NCBI RefSeq assembly: GCF_041429775.1 | Contig: NZ_CP163421.1 | Location: 2,009,001 to 2,073,000 of the forward strand | Reading direction: 5' to 3' | Source: Glycocaulis abyssi | GTDB lineage: Bacteria > Pseudomonadota > Alphaproteobacteria > Caulobacterales > Maricaulaceae | DNA: 64,000 nt | Part shown: positions 48,907-57,921 of the stretch, piece by piece | Layout: each line of letters opens with the position of its first letter | How positions within the stretch are numbered: the stretch's first letter is position 1 | Program-made: the position numbers and the translations under genes | Notes under the pieces: generated by a model | Database searches by the model: none | Seen by the model: only the letters and a program-made list of their open reading frames with translations | What the model was told of the DNA's origin: nothing

Positions 48907-49929
48907 CTACCCCTCCATGCCCTCATCCCACTCGCCGAGCGCGGCAAGGCCGTTCATGCGGGCGCGGTGATTGAAGGCTTTTTGCCCGGCGGCTTCGTCC
49001 TTTCCGCCCCAGGCGGCCAGCGGCGCGGCCTGCAGCGCGCGGCCATAGGAGAAGGTCAGCGGCCAGGGCAGGTCAAAGCCCGCATTCATGATGTTGAGGT
49101 GCGCGGTTGCGTCCACATCGGACTGCCCGCCCGACAGGAAGGCGATGCCCGGCACCGAGGCCGGCACGCAATTGGTCAGGCACTGCACGGTCATCTCTGC
49201 GACTTCCTCGCGGCTCGCCTGCGCGGAACAATTCGTACCGGAAATGATCATGTTGGGTTTCAGGATCGTGCCTTCCAGCACCACGCCCTGCTCGAACAGT
49301 TCGGCATAGAGCCGCTTTAGACCAAACTCGGTCACCTCGTAGCAGCGGTCGATATCGTGGTCGCCATCCATGATGACTTCCGGCTCCACGATCGGCACGA
49401 TACCCGCTTCCTGGCACAGCATCGCATAGCGCGCGAGCGCGTGCATATTGGTGTTGATGCAGTACTGGGAGGGCACGCTCTCATCGCCGCCAGCGCCGAT
49501 ATTGATGACGGCGCGCCATTTGGCAAAGCGCGCGCCCAGCGCGTCATACTCGGCCAGACGCTCGCGCAGGCCGTCCAGTCCTTCGGTTATCATCTCGCCC
49601 GGCGCACCGGCCAGCGGTTTGGCGCCGGTATCCACCTTGATGCCCGGCACCGCGCCGGTCTTGGCGATCAGCCCGGCCAGCGGCGTGCCATCCTTGGCTT
49701 TCTGGCGCAAGGTCTCGTCATAGAGGATGACGCCGGAAATGTGCTCACTCATCGCCGGTTCGGTGCGGAACAGCATTTCACGCCAGTCACGGCGGCTGTC
49801 CGCGGTCGATTCCAGCTTGATCGTGTCAAAGCGTTTCCGAATCGTGCCGGTGGACTCATCGGCCGCCAGAATGCCCTTGCCCGGCGCGACCATGCGCATC
49901 GCGGTTTCGTAGAGCGCATCAATATCCAT
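48907..49929 (-). CDS. fba: Fructose-bisphosphate aldolase, class I
   Basis: 340-residue Schiff-base aldolase of glycolysis and gluconeogenesis. ILAADESTGTIRKRF near the N-terminus, VPIVEPEVIMDG, and the catalytic Lys in EGTILKPNMIISG are hallmarks of class I enzymes; PGIAFLSGGQSD follows. It ends the gap-pgk-fba cluster, 53 bases after pgk. Confidence 0.97.
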   Translation of the reverse strand: MDIDALYETAMRMVAPGKGILAADESTGTIRKRFDTIKLESTADSRRDWREMLFRTEPAMSEHISGVILYDETLRQKAKDGTPLAGLIAKTGAVPGIKVDTGAKPLAGAPGEMITEGLDGLRERLAEYDALGARFAKWRAVINIGAGGDESVPSQYCINTNMHALARYAMLCQEAGIVPIVEPEVIMDGDHDIDRCYEVTEFGLKRLYAELFEQGVVLEGTILKPNMIISGTNCSAQASREEVAEMTVQCLTNCVPASVPGIAFLSGGQSDVDATAHLNIMNAGFDLPWPLTFSYGRALQAAPLAAWGGKDEAAGQKAFNHRARMNGLAALGEWDEGMEG

Positions 49930-49982
49930 GTTTCAAACTCCCCCGTATTGCCTGCTGATCGCGTGCGTGTGCGGCACTATTG

Positions 49983-51218
49983 CTAGGACGCAGTGTCCAT
50001 ATCCGTTTGTGCGGTTTGCCGCAAAACCTCGATGCCGGGAAGGGATTTGCCTTCCAGCCATTCCAGGAATGCGCCGCCGGCCGTCGAGACGAAGGTGAAA
50101 TCACCCATGACCCCGGCATGATTGAGCGCGGCCACCGTATCACCGCCGCCAGCAACCGCCACCAGCTCGCCCTCGCGCACGCGCTGGGCGGCAAAGCGGG
50201 CCGCCTCCGCCGTGCCGGTATCAAACGGTGCCATCTCGAACGCGCCCAGCGGGCCATTCCAGACAAGCGTCTTTGCGCTCTCGATGGAATCGGCCAGCGC
50301 ATCAATCGTCGCCGGACCGCAATCGAGGATCATCTCGTCGCGGGCGATCTCATCAAGGCCCGCCACGCGCCGGGCGGCCTTGGCTTTCAGTTCGCGCGCC
50401 ACCACCACGTCTTCGGGAAGCAGGAGCTGGCAGCCGGACTTTTGCGCTGCCGCGATGATCTCGCGCGCGGTGGACAGCAAATCCGGCTCATAAAGGCTCT
50501 TGCCGACATCGACGCCCTTGGCGGCCAGGAAGGTATTGGCCATCGCGCCGCCGACAAAGAGCCGGTTCACCTTGGTGACGAGGTTCATCAGAAGGTCGAT
50601 CTTGGTCGACACTTTCGCGCCGCCGACAATCGCCAGCAGCGGGCGCTCAGGATTGTCCAGCGCCGCGGCTACATGGTCGGTCTCCCGCTGCAGGGCGAGC
50701 CCGGCATAGGCGGGAAGCAGGCGCGCCACCCCTTCGGTAGAGGCATGGGCGCGGTGCGCCGCCGAGAAGGCGTCGTTCACATAGACATCGCCAAGCGCGG
50801 CCAACTGTGCAGCGAACTCCGCGTCATTGGCCTCCTCGCCCGCGTGAAAGCGCGTGTTCTCCAGCAGCAGAACCTCGCCGCCCTTCAGCTCGGACACGGC
50901 CTTTTCGGCCACCCGGTCCACACAGTCACCGGCAAAGCCTACCGGCGCGCCGAGCAGTTCGGACAAGGGTGCGACGACAGGCTTCAGGCTCTGGCCAAGC
51001 TCGGGCTTGCCCTTCGGGCGGCCAAAATGAGCCAGCAGGATCACCTTTGCGCCTTTTCCGGTCAGATGCTGGATGGTCGGCAGAGCTGATTTCAGGCGCG
51101 TATCATCGCTGACCTTGCCGTCGGCCATCGGCACGTTGAAATCCACGCGCACCAGTACGCGCTTGCCGGAAACGTCTGCATCTTCGAGGCGGGAAACTCT
51201 AAAATCTGTTTTGCACAC
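49983..51218 (-). CDS. pgk: Phosphoglycerate kinase
   Basis: 411-residue glycolytic kinase making ATP from 1,3-bisphosphoglycerate. VLVRVDFNVPM and HFGRPKG in the N-domain, VGGAKVSTKI, and the nucleotide-site VAGGGDTVAAL in the C-domain are all present. The GTG at 51218 (MCKTDFRVSRLEDADV) follows TGAGGG and fits family length; a TTG at 51233 is an alternative. The first codons are unusually AT-rich, like the small gene just upstream. Confidence 0.96.
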   Translation of the reverse strand: MCKTDFRVSRLEDADVSGKRVLVRVDFNVPMADGKVSDDTRLKSALPTIQHLTGKGAKVILLAHFGRPKGKPELGQSLKPVVAPLSELLGAPVGFAGDCVDRVAEKAVSELKGGEVLLLENTRFHAGEEANDAEFAAQLAALGDVYVNDAFSAAHRAHASTEGVARLLPAYAGLALQRETDHVAAALDNPERPLLAIVGGAKVSTKIDLLMNLVTKVNRLFVGGAMANTFLAAKGVDVGKSLYEPDLLSTAREIIAAAQKSGCQLLLPEDVVVARELKAKAARRVAGLDEIARDEMILDCGPATIDALADSIESAKTLVWNGPLGAFEMAPFDTGTAEAARFAAQRVREGELVAVAGGGDTVAALNHAGVMGDFTFVSTAGGAFLEWLEGKSLPGIEVLRQTAQTDMDTAS

Positions 51219-51229
51219 CGCGTTAGCCC

Positions 51230-51496
51230 TCAAAACAAGCTAAAAAGCAAACGAAATCCTACGCCGATATAGAAGATAATTGCGACCGTAAATATCTGTG
51301 AAATATACGTTATTATGATTATTTGGATGCCATCTCCAGCACCCATTTGGAACGCGCGGATAAAGCTAGCTGACCGCATAAAGTAATAAATTATCGAAGC
51401 TATTGCGGCAAACAACAGTATAAGCAGTGGACTTGCTCCCATCAGCCCAAACACAAAAACGATTATAATTAGAGCGGTTGCAAGCAAACCTGACAT
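51230..51496 (-). CDS. AT-rich small membrane protein within the gap-pgk operon
   Basis: 88 residues, almost wholly hydrophobic, with about three helices: ALIIIVFVFGLMG, LLILLFAAIASIIYYFM and IFTVAIIFYIGVGF. Its codons (many ATA, TTA and other A/T-ending ones) contrast sharply with the GC-rich genes on both sides. AGGAG lies 7 bases before the ATG. The gap is 9 bases to gap and 11 bases to the pgk start. I recognise no family; the composition suggests acquisition by transfer. Confidence 0.72.
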   Translation of the reverse strand: MSGLLATALIIIVFVFGLMGASPLLILLFAAIASIIYYFMRSASFIRAFQMGAGDGIQIIIITYISQIFTVAIIFYIGVGFRLLFSLF

Positions 51497-51505
51497 TAAA
51501 TGCTC

Positions 51506-52516
51506 CTAGATCAGCCGGCCCATCGCCACCGCCGTATCGATCATACGGCAGGCAAAGCCCCATTCATTGTCATACCAGGTCATCACGCGCGCCAGCCTGC
51601 CGCCGATTACATTGGTCTTGTCGATGGCCACGATGGACGAGCGCGGATCATGATTATAGTCGATGGAAACCAGCGGCAGGGTGTCATAGCCGAGCACGCC
51701 CTTCATCGGGCCGTCTGCGGCCTCGCGGATCGCGGCGTTGATTTCCTCGATGCTGGTCTCACGGCCCGGCGTGAACACCAGATCGATGACCGAGACATTC
51801 GGGGTCGGCACGCGGATGGCAGAGCCATCAAGGCGGCCCTTAAGTTCAGGCAGCACCTCGCCGACGGCTTTCGCCGCGCCGGTGGTGGTCGGCACCATGG
51901 ACATGGCGGCCGCACGCGCGCGGTGCAGATCCTTGTGATTGCGGTCCAGCGTCGGCTGGTCACCGGTATAGGCATGGATCGTCGTCATGTGGCCGTGTTC
52001 GATCCCGATGGCGTCGTTAAGCACCTTGGCCACCGGCGCGAGCCCGTTCGTCGTGCACGACGCGTTGGAAACGATCACGTCGTCTGCGGTCAGGCTGGCA
52101 TGGTTGACGCCGTAGACGATGGTCTTGTCGGCATTCTTGGCGGGCGCAGAGCACAGCACACGCTTGGCACCGGAGGAGAGGTGCGCAGAGGCCGCCGCCT
52201 TGTCATTGAACTTGCCCGTGCATTCCAGCACCAGATCGATGCCCAGATCCTTCCAGGGCAGCTGGGACGGATCGCGGTTGGAGACTTTGGTGATCTTGCC
52301 AAAACCGGCATCGAACCCGTCTTCAAACAGCTTGATCTCGCGCGGATAGCGGCCATGTACGCTGTCATAGGTCAAAAGGTGCGCGTTTACCTCCGGCGTG
52401 GCGCTGTCATTGATCGCAACGACCTCCACCTCATGCCAGCGCTGATGCTCCAGCACCGCCCGCAGGGCCAGACGCCCGATACGGCCAAACCCGTTGATCG
52501 CCACCCGAAGAGCCAT
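51506..52516 (-). CDS. gap: Glyceraldehyde-3-phosphate dehydrogenase
   Basis: 336-residue type I GAPDH. NAD site NGFGRIGRLALRA at residues 8-20, catalytic Cys154 in SNASCTTNG, and WYDNEWGFACRMID near the end. AAGGAG precedes the ATG at 52516. First gene of the cluster gap-(membrane gene)-pgk-fba. Confidence 0.97.
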   Translation of the reverse strand: MALRVAINGFGRIGRLALRAVLEHQRWHEVEVVAINDSATPEVNAHLLTYDSVHGRYPREIKLFEDGFDAGFGKITKVSNRDPSQLPWKDLGIDLVLECTGKFNDKAAASAHLSSGAKRVLCSAPAKNADKTIVYGVNHASLTADDVIVSNASCTTNGLAPVAKVLNDAIGIEHGHMTTIHAYTGDQPTLDRNHKDLHRARAAAMSMVPTTTGAAKAVGEVLPELKGRLDGSAIRVPTPNVSVIDLVFTPGRETSIEEINAAIREAADGPMKGVLGYDTLPLVSIDYNHDPRSSIVAIDKTNVIGGRLARVMTWYDNEWGFACRMIDTAVAMGRLI

Positions 52517-52693
52517 GACGCGCTCCTTCAAAAATCCGCTAGAAACTTCTGGAGACCCTGCAGCGGCAGCTCCGCGCCGGGCAATTGCGCACGGGGTTTA
52601 GACGCTTCCCCGCGCCGCGTCCATATCCGAGCGGCGATGCTTTGCGGCTGGGGCTGGAACAGTGTAGAATTGCCGTGCATTCGAGGATGATTG

Positions 52694-52924
52694 ATGAGCA
52701 CACAATTGCTGGACCGGATCACGACAGACCCACAGGTCATGGGCGGCCAGCCTTGCCTGCGCGGCTTGCGCATGAGGGTGGGCGACATACTCGACCTCCT
52801 CGCCTCCGGCATGAGCAACGATCAGATACTCGCGGATTATCCCTATCTGGAACACGATGACATTCTGGCCGCGCTGGCGTATGCGGCGCGTCTCGCCAAT
52901 CATCGCGTCATAGCGGCAGAGTGA
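52694..52924 (+). CDS. DUF433 antitoxin
   Basis: 76 residues of the DUF433 family: PQVMGGQPCLRGLRMRVGDILDLLASG is the conserved block. DUF433 proteins are antitoxins with a DNA-binding fold, paired with PIN-like toxins. The next gene overlaps its stop (GTGA). GAGGA precedes the ATG at 52694. Confidence 0.9.
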   Translation: MSTQLLDRITTDPQVMGGQPCLRGLRMRVGDILDLLASGMSNDQILADYPYLEHDDILAALAYAARLANHRVIAAE

Positions 52925-53259
52925 CCCCGCTATTCTTTCTGGTAGATGTTCAGCTGCCGAAGGCGCTGGCCCGCTGGATCACGGAACAAGGGGCTGAGGC
53001 GGTACACGCCCATGATGTTGGCCTCGGACGGGCAACCGATCACGAAATTTGTGAACTGGCACAGACTCAAGGCCGCATCATCGTAACGAAGGATGCTGAT
53101 TTCCTTGGTCTGTCTTTGCGCTTTGATCCGGCCATCCGGCTGGTTTGGGTGCGCATGGGCAATGTGTCCACCAACGCCTTGCTGGACCGCTTTTCCACGG
53201 CATGGCCGCAAATACGCACGGCGCTGAACTCCGGCGAGGCGATTGTGGAACTGTGCTAG
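52921..53259 (+). CDS. DUF5615 PIN-like toxin
   Basis: 112 residues of the DUF5615/Mut7-C-like PIN family. Acidic residues typical of a PIN nuclease are visible in FFLVDVQLPKAL, DHEICELAQ and VTKDADFLGLSL. It starts with GTG overlapping the antitoxin stop by four bases. With the DUF433 gene it forms a two-gene toxin-antitoxin unit; the target is probably RNA. Confidence 0.88.
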   Translation: MTPLFFLVDVQLPKALARWITEQGAEAVHAHDVGLGRATDHEICELAQTQGRIIVTKDADFLGLSLRFDPAIRLVWVRMGNVSTNALLDRFSTAWPQIRTALNSGEAIVELC

Positions 53260-53323
53260 ACCGGCAGAGGACCGGATGGCAGCGCCGCCCGGCAGGATCA
53301 CCCGCCGGGTGGCATCGCATGGA

Positions 53324-55333
53324 TCAGAAGGCTACGCGCCAGCTGGCGGCGACCCAGCTGCTCGCGCTTTCGCCGCGCGTTGTGCCATTGGCCATGACCG
53401 ACAGCGTCGAGCCCGCAATATCAAGCTCGAAACCGGCACCGGCGCGCAGCCAGTCCCGCTGGTAGGCAGCCTGCCCGAGATCAAACCCGCCAAGCCCGAT
53501 CACCTGTCCGGTCACATTCGATCCGCTACCCTCGAAACGGCGCACACCTTCCAGCGTGCCGACCAGGCGCAAGCCTTCTGTCACAGGCAGGGTTGCGTCA
53601 ACGCCATACCGCGCCTCGGTGGCCGTATCGCACAGCCTGTTGAAGGCGGCCGGGAACGACCCGCCGGTTTCGCTGTAGGCATCGAGGCAGACGCGCGCAT
53701 AGGACAGCTCGCCATAGGGTGACACGCCGGGCAACGCGTTTTCCCATTGCAGACGGGTGCGCACGCCATAGCCCTCGACATCGGTACTGCCGGTGGATGT
53801 ATCGACCAGGCCGCCATTGGCTATGTAATTGCGGCGGATATCAGCCTCGCCCCAAAGCCCGGTGCCGGTAACGGCCAGCCAAAGCCCGCCATTATCTGTC
53901 ACTTGGAGCGGCGCCAGAACCTCCAGCTTGACATAGTGGGCGTCAACATCGCTGCGCCCGCCAAGCAGCGTGTTCTGCTCCAGCGCAGTGATGCCCAGCA
54001 CGCCATTCAGCTGCAGGCTGCCAAAGTTGTGACCAAAGCCGATTTCGCCAAGACGCGCATCGCCATCACGCGCGCCATGACTATCCCGGCCCCAGTCGCC
54101 GCCGATCCATGCCGTGCTGCGCCCGGGTTCGGCCCGCCGGTCCAGCGGGCGGCTGCCCGCCCCGTTCATTGCCAGGCCGAGCCCGCCCGCCGACATGGCG
54201 TTGCTTGCGCCTGTGCCGGACAGGCTTTGTGCCAGATCATCCAATGTAATCATGCCCACCCCGCTCTGCGAGACACGCGCGATGAACATTTCATTGTCAT
54301 GCGTATCGCCGACGACGACGGTGCCATCACCATTTACCCCACGGGCATTCCAGGTGATGTCTGACTCGATGTCTGCCCCGGCGTCGCGCAGCCAGTCCTC
54401 GACCGTCTGCATGCCGGTATCTTCAGTCCAACGAAAGGCGCGGAAGACGTTGTTCTCGTCGCCGTTGGCCGCCGATCCGACAATGACGAGACCGTCATCG
54501 GAGACGTCGTAGGCGATGGACAAATTGCCATCATTGAGCATGCCAAGGCTTTCCATGCCGGTTTCCTCGGTCCAGCGGATGGCCGTCTGCTGCTGCGTCT
54601 CGCCATCACGCGCCCAGCCGACGATCACACTGCCGTCAAACGAGGCGGCACGCGCCTGGGACTGATCGCTATTGTTGAGCTTGCCAAGCTCGACCATGCC
54701 GGTGGCTTCAGTCCAGCGGAAGGCTTCTGCCCAGGGACCGGACGTGCCCGAGCTGGACTCGCCTACAATAACCAGCCCGTCCCCGGAGACACCGAAGGCC
54801 GTTGAGCGATTGCCGCCCTCAAGCGTGCCGAGACTGAAAGCCTGACCATCGGCGTTCCAGCGCACGGCAGTGGCCGAATTGTTTTCACCCGTTGAGCTCC
54901 CGACAATAACACTGCCATCAGCCGAGACACCGTACGCCAAGGCGCTCACGCCGCCGTCCGGCAGATCAAGCACCTGCAGTCCGCCATCCGTAGTCCAGCG
55001 GAAAGCATGGTTGGTATCGTCCTGCGAAACCGAGCCGACAATTACCGTGCCGTCAGAGGACAGCGCGTTCGCCGCCGACGCGGCGTCCGCAAGCTGCTCA
55101 AACCCGCCATCGCCGGTCCAGCGGAAGGCACGGTAGCCATCAATCGTGCTCGCACGGCTACGCCCCACGACGACGAGGCCATCGGCTGACACCGCGTTGG
55201 CGTAGGTCTCGAACGCTTCATCATCGTGGTAGGTTTCAAGTTCCTGCGACATGGCCGGGGCCATGGCGAGTACGGTGAGAATCGAGGCAAGCGCCGTGCT
55301 TGCTGCGAGTGAGCTTTTGATGGTCTGGATCAT
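53324..55333 (-). CDS. HAF-repeat autotransporter
   Basis: 669 residues: signal peptide (to about Gln30), then about seven HAF-type repeats (for example AFRWTGDGG, ALSSDGTVIVGS, GVSADGSVIVGS and DVSDDGLVIVG) in residues 40-350. A C-terminal autotransporter beta-barrel (about 400-669) ends in Trp-Arg-Val-Ala-Phe, as outer-membrane barrels do. The passenger would be displayed on the cell surface; its ligand is unknown. A dyad lies 55-82 bases upstream. Confidence 0.9.
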   Translation of the reverse strand: MIQTIKSSLAASTALASILTVLAMAPAMSQELETYHDDEAFETYANAVSADGLVVVGRSRASTIDGYRAFRWTGDGGFEQLADAASAANALSSDGTVIVGSVSQDDTNHAFRWTTDGGLQVLDLPDGGVSALAYGVSADGSVIVGSSTGENNSATAVRWNADGQAFSLGTLEGGNRSTAFGVSGDGLVIVGESSSGTSGPWAEAFRWTEATGMVELGKLNNSDQSQARAASFDGSVIVGWARDGETQQQTAIRWTEETGMESLGMLNDGNLSIAYDVSDDGLVIVGSAANGDENNVFRAFRWTEDTGMQTVEDWLRDAGADIESDITWNARGVNGDGTVVVGDTHDNEMFIARVSQSGVGMITLDDLAQSLSGTGASNAMSAGGLGLAMNGAGSRPLDRRAEPGRSTAWIGGDWGRDSHGARDGDARLGEIGFGHNFGSLQLNGVLGITALEQNTLLGGRSDVDAHYVKLEVLAPLQVTDNGGLWLAVTGTGLWGEADIRRNYIANGGLVDTSTGSTDVEGYGVRTRLQWENALPGVSPYGELSYARVCLDAYSETGGSFPAAFNRLCDTATEARYGVDATLPVTEGLRLVGTLEGVRRFEGSGSNVTGQVIGLGGFDLGQAAYQRDWLRAGAGFELDIAGSTLSVMANGTTRGESASSWVAASWRVAF

Positions 55334-55387
55334 ACTGGCCTTCCCTTGTTGAGGTCGGGCGCAATATCCGTTCGCGGGGCTAAGCCC

Positions 55388-55415
55388 TTCAACTTACAAG
55401 CCCTGTAAGCTTGAA
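55388..55415. promoter_or_regulatory. Dyad upstream of the autotransporter gene
   Basis: TTCAACTTACA and TGTAAGCTTGAA form an imperfect inverted repeat around AGCCC, with one bulged base. It is 55-82 bases before the autotransporter start, suited to a repressor or activator site. There is no T-run, so a terminator is unlikely. Confidence 0.4.
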
Positions 55416-55439
55416 TTGTCAGATTTGGGGGGAGCGGGT

Positions 55440-56597
55440 TCAGACGCTCAGGCGCTGCTCCAGCTTCTTCAGGAAGACCATGCAGGCTTCGAGCTGGCTT
55501 ACTTCAACAAACTCGTCGGGCTGGTGGGCCTGATCGATATGGCCGGGACCGCAGATCACCGCTGACATGCCGCCATCCTGAAACTGTCCGCCTTCCGTGC
55601 CGTAGGAGACGACGCGGGGCGCATTGTCGCCGGTCAGGGCGCGGGCAATGCCTTCGGCCTCACCGTCGGTTTCCGGGCGCAAGGGCGGCACGTTCGACAC
55701 TTCAGTAATACGGATTGACGCTTCCGGCGCTGTCCGGCGCATATCGGCCTCCACCTCGGCTGCCAGTTGGCGCAGGCGCCGGCCCACGCCGGGGCCATCG
55801 TCCCAGGGCGCCGGGCGCATCAGGGCTTCAAACCAGGCGTCTTTGGCCAGGATATTCATCGCCGATCCGCCGCCCATACGGCCAATGGTCAGCGTACCAA
55901 AGGGCGGGTCAAACGGGCTGTCGTCTGGAGCCGCAGCGCGCAGGGCCTCGCCCTCGCGGCGCAGGAAATCCATCAGGATCACGGCGTTGGTCACCGCGCA
56001 GGCACCGGCATTGATCAGGCTGGAATGGGCTTCGTGGCCAGTGATCTCCACACGCACCGAATAGAGCCCCTTATGGCCCGTCACCACCTTCATGCCGGTG
56101 GGCTCGCCCACCAGCACGGCAGAGGGCTTGGGATGCCCGGCGGCAATCGCCCGTATCATGGAGGGCGCGCCCAGGCAGCCCACCTCCTCATCATAGGAGA
56201 GCGCGAAATGGACCGGGCGTTTGAGGGGCGCCGCCGCCAGGTCAGGCGCAGCCGCCAGCGCGCAGGCGACAAAGCCCTTCATGTCGCACGTGCCGCGCCC
56301 GTAGAGCTTGCCATCTTTCTCGGTCAGCACGAACGGGTCGGTGGACCAGTTCTGCCCATCGACGGGCACCACGTCGGTATGACCGGAGAGCACCACCCCG
56401 CCATCGGTTTCCGGCCCGATAAAGGCATGCAGATTGGATTTCTGTCCGTCCGGGCTCGGCACACGCTCGCAGCGCGCGCCCAGCCCGGTCAGATAGTCTT
56501 CCACCCAGTCAATGAGGGCGAGATTGGAATTGCGCGAGGTCGTGTCGAACGCGATCAGGCGTTCAAGCAGCGCAATGGCTTGCGGGCTCTGGCTCAT
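55440..56597 (-). CDS. argE: Acetylornithine deacetylase
   Basis: 385-residue M20-family zinc hydrolase that frees ornithine from N-acetylornithine in arginine synthesis. Zinc-site motifs are SGHTDVVPVDG, GTCDMKGF and SYDEEVGCLGAPS. The C-terminal CGPGHIDQAHQPDEFVEVSQL is typical of ArgE. The start overlaps the stop of the FKBP gene (ATGA). argG is also in this window. Confidence 0.93.
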   Translation of the reverse strand: MSQSPQAIALLERLIAFDTTSRNSNLALIDWVEDYLTGLGARCERVPSPDGQKSNLHAFIGPETDGGVVLSGHTDVVPVDGQNWSTDPFVLTEKDGKLYGRGTCDMKGFVACALAAAPDLAAAPLKRPVHFALSYDEEVGCLGAPSMIRAIAAGHPKPSAVLVGEPTGMKVVTGHKGLYSVRVEITGHEAHSSLINAGACAVTNAVILMDFLRREGEALRAAAPDDSPFDPPFGTLTIGRMGGGSAMNILAKDAWFEALMRPAPWDDGPGVGRRLRQLAAEVEADMRRTAPEASIRITEVSNVPPLRPETDGEAEGIARALTGDNAPRVVSYGTEGGQFQDGGMSAVICGPGHIDQAHQPDEFVEVSQLEACMVFLKKLEQRLSV

Positions 56598-57322
56598 TCG
56601 CGATCCGGCAGGCCAAGCAGTTCCAGCTGGAAGACCAGCGCCGCGTTGGGCGGGATCGGCCCGCCCGGCGTGCCGCGCGCGCCATAACCCAGCTCAGGCG
56701 CGATATAGAGCGTCCATTTCTCGCCGACGCGCATCAGCGGCAGGGCCTCGACCCAGCCGGCAATCAGCCGGTCGGACGGAAATTCTGCCGGTTCACCGCG
56801 CGCATAGGAGCTGTCGAACTCGCTGCCATCCAGCAGCTGGCCAGCATAATGCACCCGGACCATATCGCCGCTCACCGGGGAAGGATTATCCGGACCGGCT
56901 GCCCGCTCGATGCGGTATTGCAGACCCGATGGCGTGGTGTAGACGCAAGGCTGTTCGACATTGCGTTGAAGGAATTCTTCGGCCATCGCGCCATTGTAAT
57001 CGGCGCTGGATTCGTCCTCGCTGCGTTCGCGCGGCTCGAAGCGGTGCAGCGGCGCATCACCCGGCTCGCATCCGCGCGCGGCACGCAACTCGCGCTGGAA
57101 CACGGCCGCCGCCTGATCCTCTTCGCTCATCCCTTCCACACGGGCGCGGAAGACTTCGGCGTCCTCTTCGGGCTCAAGCGGGGAAAGTGTGATCGTCTCC
57201 TCACCGGTATCCATGGCAGGCGGCTCAGCGCCCTCTTCCACCGGCGCGGGCGCTTCACGCTCCCCGCAGGCGGCGAGCACAAGAGCGGCGATCGAGGCAG
57301 TTATCGCAAGGCGGGTCAGCAT
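56594..57322 (-). CDS. FKBP-type peptidyl-prolyl isomerase lipoprotein
   Basis: 242 residues. Lipoprotein signal with lipobox LAAC (Cys19), an acidic Pro/Glu-rich linker, then a helical dimerisation part and a C-terminal FKBP domain (from about 140): MVRVHYAGQLLDGSEFDSSY, IAGWVEALPLM and GGPIPPNAALVFQLELL. Likely a folding helper facing the periplasm. It overlaps argE by four bases. Confidence 0.92.
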   Translation of the reverse strand: MLTRLAITASIAALVLAACGEREAPAPVEEGAEPPAMDTGEETITLSPLEPEEDAEVFRARVEGMSEEDQAAAVFQRELRAARGCEPGDAPLHRFEPRERSEDESSADYNGAMAEEFLQRNVEQPCVYTTPSGLQYRIERAAGPDNPSPVSGDMVRVHYAGQLLDGSEFDSSYARGEPAEFPSDRLIAGWVEALPLMRVGEKWTLYIAPELGYGARGTPGGPIPPNAALVFQLELLGLPDRE

Positions 57323-57390
57323 GAAATATCTCCTGGGCTGGCCGGGGTCATAACGGGCCAGAGTGCCGGATTCATAGCAGATGAAGCCGA

Positions 57391-57921
57391 TCAGTCACCC
57401 GCCGCATCAGTCCTTGCCGACGGCATGGAGGTGAGAACATGCGGCCAGACGCGCTCGAAATAGGTGAAAGCCTCATCCCATGCCTCGCCCTCCCCCCAGC
57501 CTGAATGGGTCAGGTTGATTCGGGTACGGGCCTCATCCAGCGTCTCGAACCGCAAGACGAGATGAGTGTGGTGCGGGCGCACCTCGGCCATGTAGGGCGG
57601 CATCGCCCAGCTGACCGAGAGCATGCGGTTTTCCTGATACCCCAGAACGATCGTGTCTTCAGAGCCGCGCTGGCCGGGCTCGGCATCGGGTGCGAAGAAC
57701 AGCTCGAACGGGCCTTGCGGGCGCAGCTCAATATTGGCTGCCGGCGCGAAGAAGCTGGTGACGCCCTCATTCGTGGTCCAGAGCCGCCAGGCTTCAGAGA
57801 CCGGCAGTTCCACCACCACGCTGGCGGTTACCGCCCGCTCCGGCACGGGCGCAGGCGCGTCCTCCGCCCATGACGGCGCGGCCATGAAAACCAGCAGTGC
57901 AGCAGCAGCGGCAACTCGCAT
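57391..57921 (-). CDS. Exported SRPBCC/AHSA1-like protein
   Basis: 176 residues with a signal peptide ending at APSWA. The rest is an SRPBCC helix-grip domain of the AHSA1 type: VELPVSEAWRLWTTNEGVTSFFAPAANIELRPQGPFELFF. These domains bind hydrophobic ligands. The ATG shares one base with the stop of the upstream S9 peptidase gene (TGATG). No binding partner is known. Confidence 0.85.
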   Translation of the reverse strand: MRVAAAAALLVFMAAPSWAEDAPAPVPERAVTASVVVELPVSEAWRLWTTNEGVTSFFAPAANIELRPQGPFELFFAPDAEPGQRGSEDTIVLGYQENRMLSVSWAMPPYMAEVRPHHTHLVLRFETLDEARTRINLTHSGWGEGEAWDEAFTYFERVWPHVLTSMPSARTDAAGD

